Origin: Hymenopellis radicata
Taxonomy: Eukaryota > Basidiomycota > Agaricomycetes > Agaricales > Physalacriaceae
Reading direction: 5' to 3'
DNA: 64,000 nucleotides
Assembly: GCA_015501595.1 (NCBI GenBank)
Contig: JADNRX010000107.1
Span: 62,001-126,000 of the forward strand
Under the pieces are notes generated by a model that had not been told where the DNA came from, ran no database searches, and saw only the letters and a list, made by a program, of their open reading frames with translations. Below are positions 63,915-64,000 of this stretch, one piece after another. Each line of letters begins with the position of its first letter. The first letter of the stretch is position 1. A program made the translations under genes and the position numbers.

Positions 63915-64000
63915 GCTACGAGCAACAACACCGCTTTGTGCAGAGGCCTGGCACGAAGCTCTGGTTGAAACAGGTCTGATCTGTAAATATCCCACACTCT

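Larger units (their letters stand above)
62127..64000 (+). mobile_element. Retroelement, 5' part (gag-like, zinc knuckle, start of reverse transcriptase)
   Basis: The junction with the broken MYND-gene copy lies at about 62127 (after gagctctataa). The order is: gag-like ORF 62331-63221, a repetitive (CTACTG/CTACCG)n tract, zinc-knuckle ORF 63540-63914, then from 63884 in another frame MALRAALSAHELRATTPLCA and EAWHEALVETGLICKYPTL. The last resembles the region just upstream of the polymerase domain in basidiomycete retroelements. No long terminal repeat is visible at the left border, which fits a DIRS-like or non-LTR element better than Ty3, but the class cannot be settled because the element leaves the window. 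Confidence 0.65.

Overview
This window comes from a filamentous basidiomycete, probably an Agaricomycete. The genes have short introns (about 50-70 nt, GT...AG), and the gene families are typical of mushroom-forming fungi: F-box, BTB and MYND proteins, beta-trefoil lectins or inhibitors, a small cysteine-rich secreted protein, and a CHO2-type phosphatidylethanolamine methyltransferase. There is no rRNA, no CRISPR and nothing bacterial. One intron-containing tRNA-Glu(CTC) lies at 38.1 kb.

Positions 1-25.6 kb are a transposon graveyard with almost no intact genes. It holds a decayed hAT transposase at the left edge and four copies of a roughly 255-bp MITE with TA target duplications, one of them split by a 2.4-kb insertion (a further copy sits in a lectin intron at 27 kb). 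It also holds a set of non-autonomous hAT-type elements delimited here by terminal inverted repeats plus 8-bp target duplications: 6416-7660, 10743-13892, 11536-13701 (nested in the previous one), 16624-17954 and 23898-24870. A 1.1-kb-armed long inverted repeat (14248-18177) carries one of these hAT elements inside its right arm. The related cores are combined with different arrays of short palindromes at their ends.

Positions 25.9-53.3 kb are a gene-bearing but heavily duplicated accessory region. A block with a secreted cysteine-rich gene plus a beta-trefoil gene occurs twice (26-28.5 kb, decayed; 38.6-40.9 kb, intact). Other genes are a BTB protein (frameshifted), two paralogous single-pass membrane proteins (one with a stop directly after the membrane segment), a Mug135-like gene (36 kb) and a three-unit relative of it (50.7-52.2 kb), an F-box gene, a MYND zinc-finger gene, and more beta-trefoil genes at 44.0, 48.8 and 53.3 kb.

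Positions 54-57.4 kb hold CHO2, a nine-exon housekeeping gene whose exon phases all close. It is flanked by inverted copies of the neighbouring accessory block: 47.1-52.6 kb corresponds in reverse to 58.2-62.1 kb. The right-hand copy ends where a retroelement (coiled-coil gag-like ORF, zinc-knuckle ORF, start of a reverse-transcriptase ORF) has cut the duplicated MYND gene; this element runs off the window at 64 kb.

CHO2 is a phospholipid housekeeping gene. The beta-trefoil and cysteine-rich genes look like a rapidly duplicating defence or secretion repertoire. Most of the rest is transposon biology. All functional statements are from sequence reading only.
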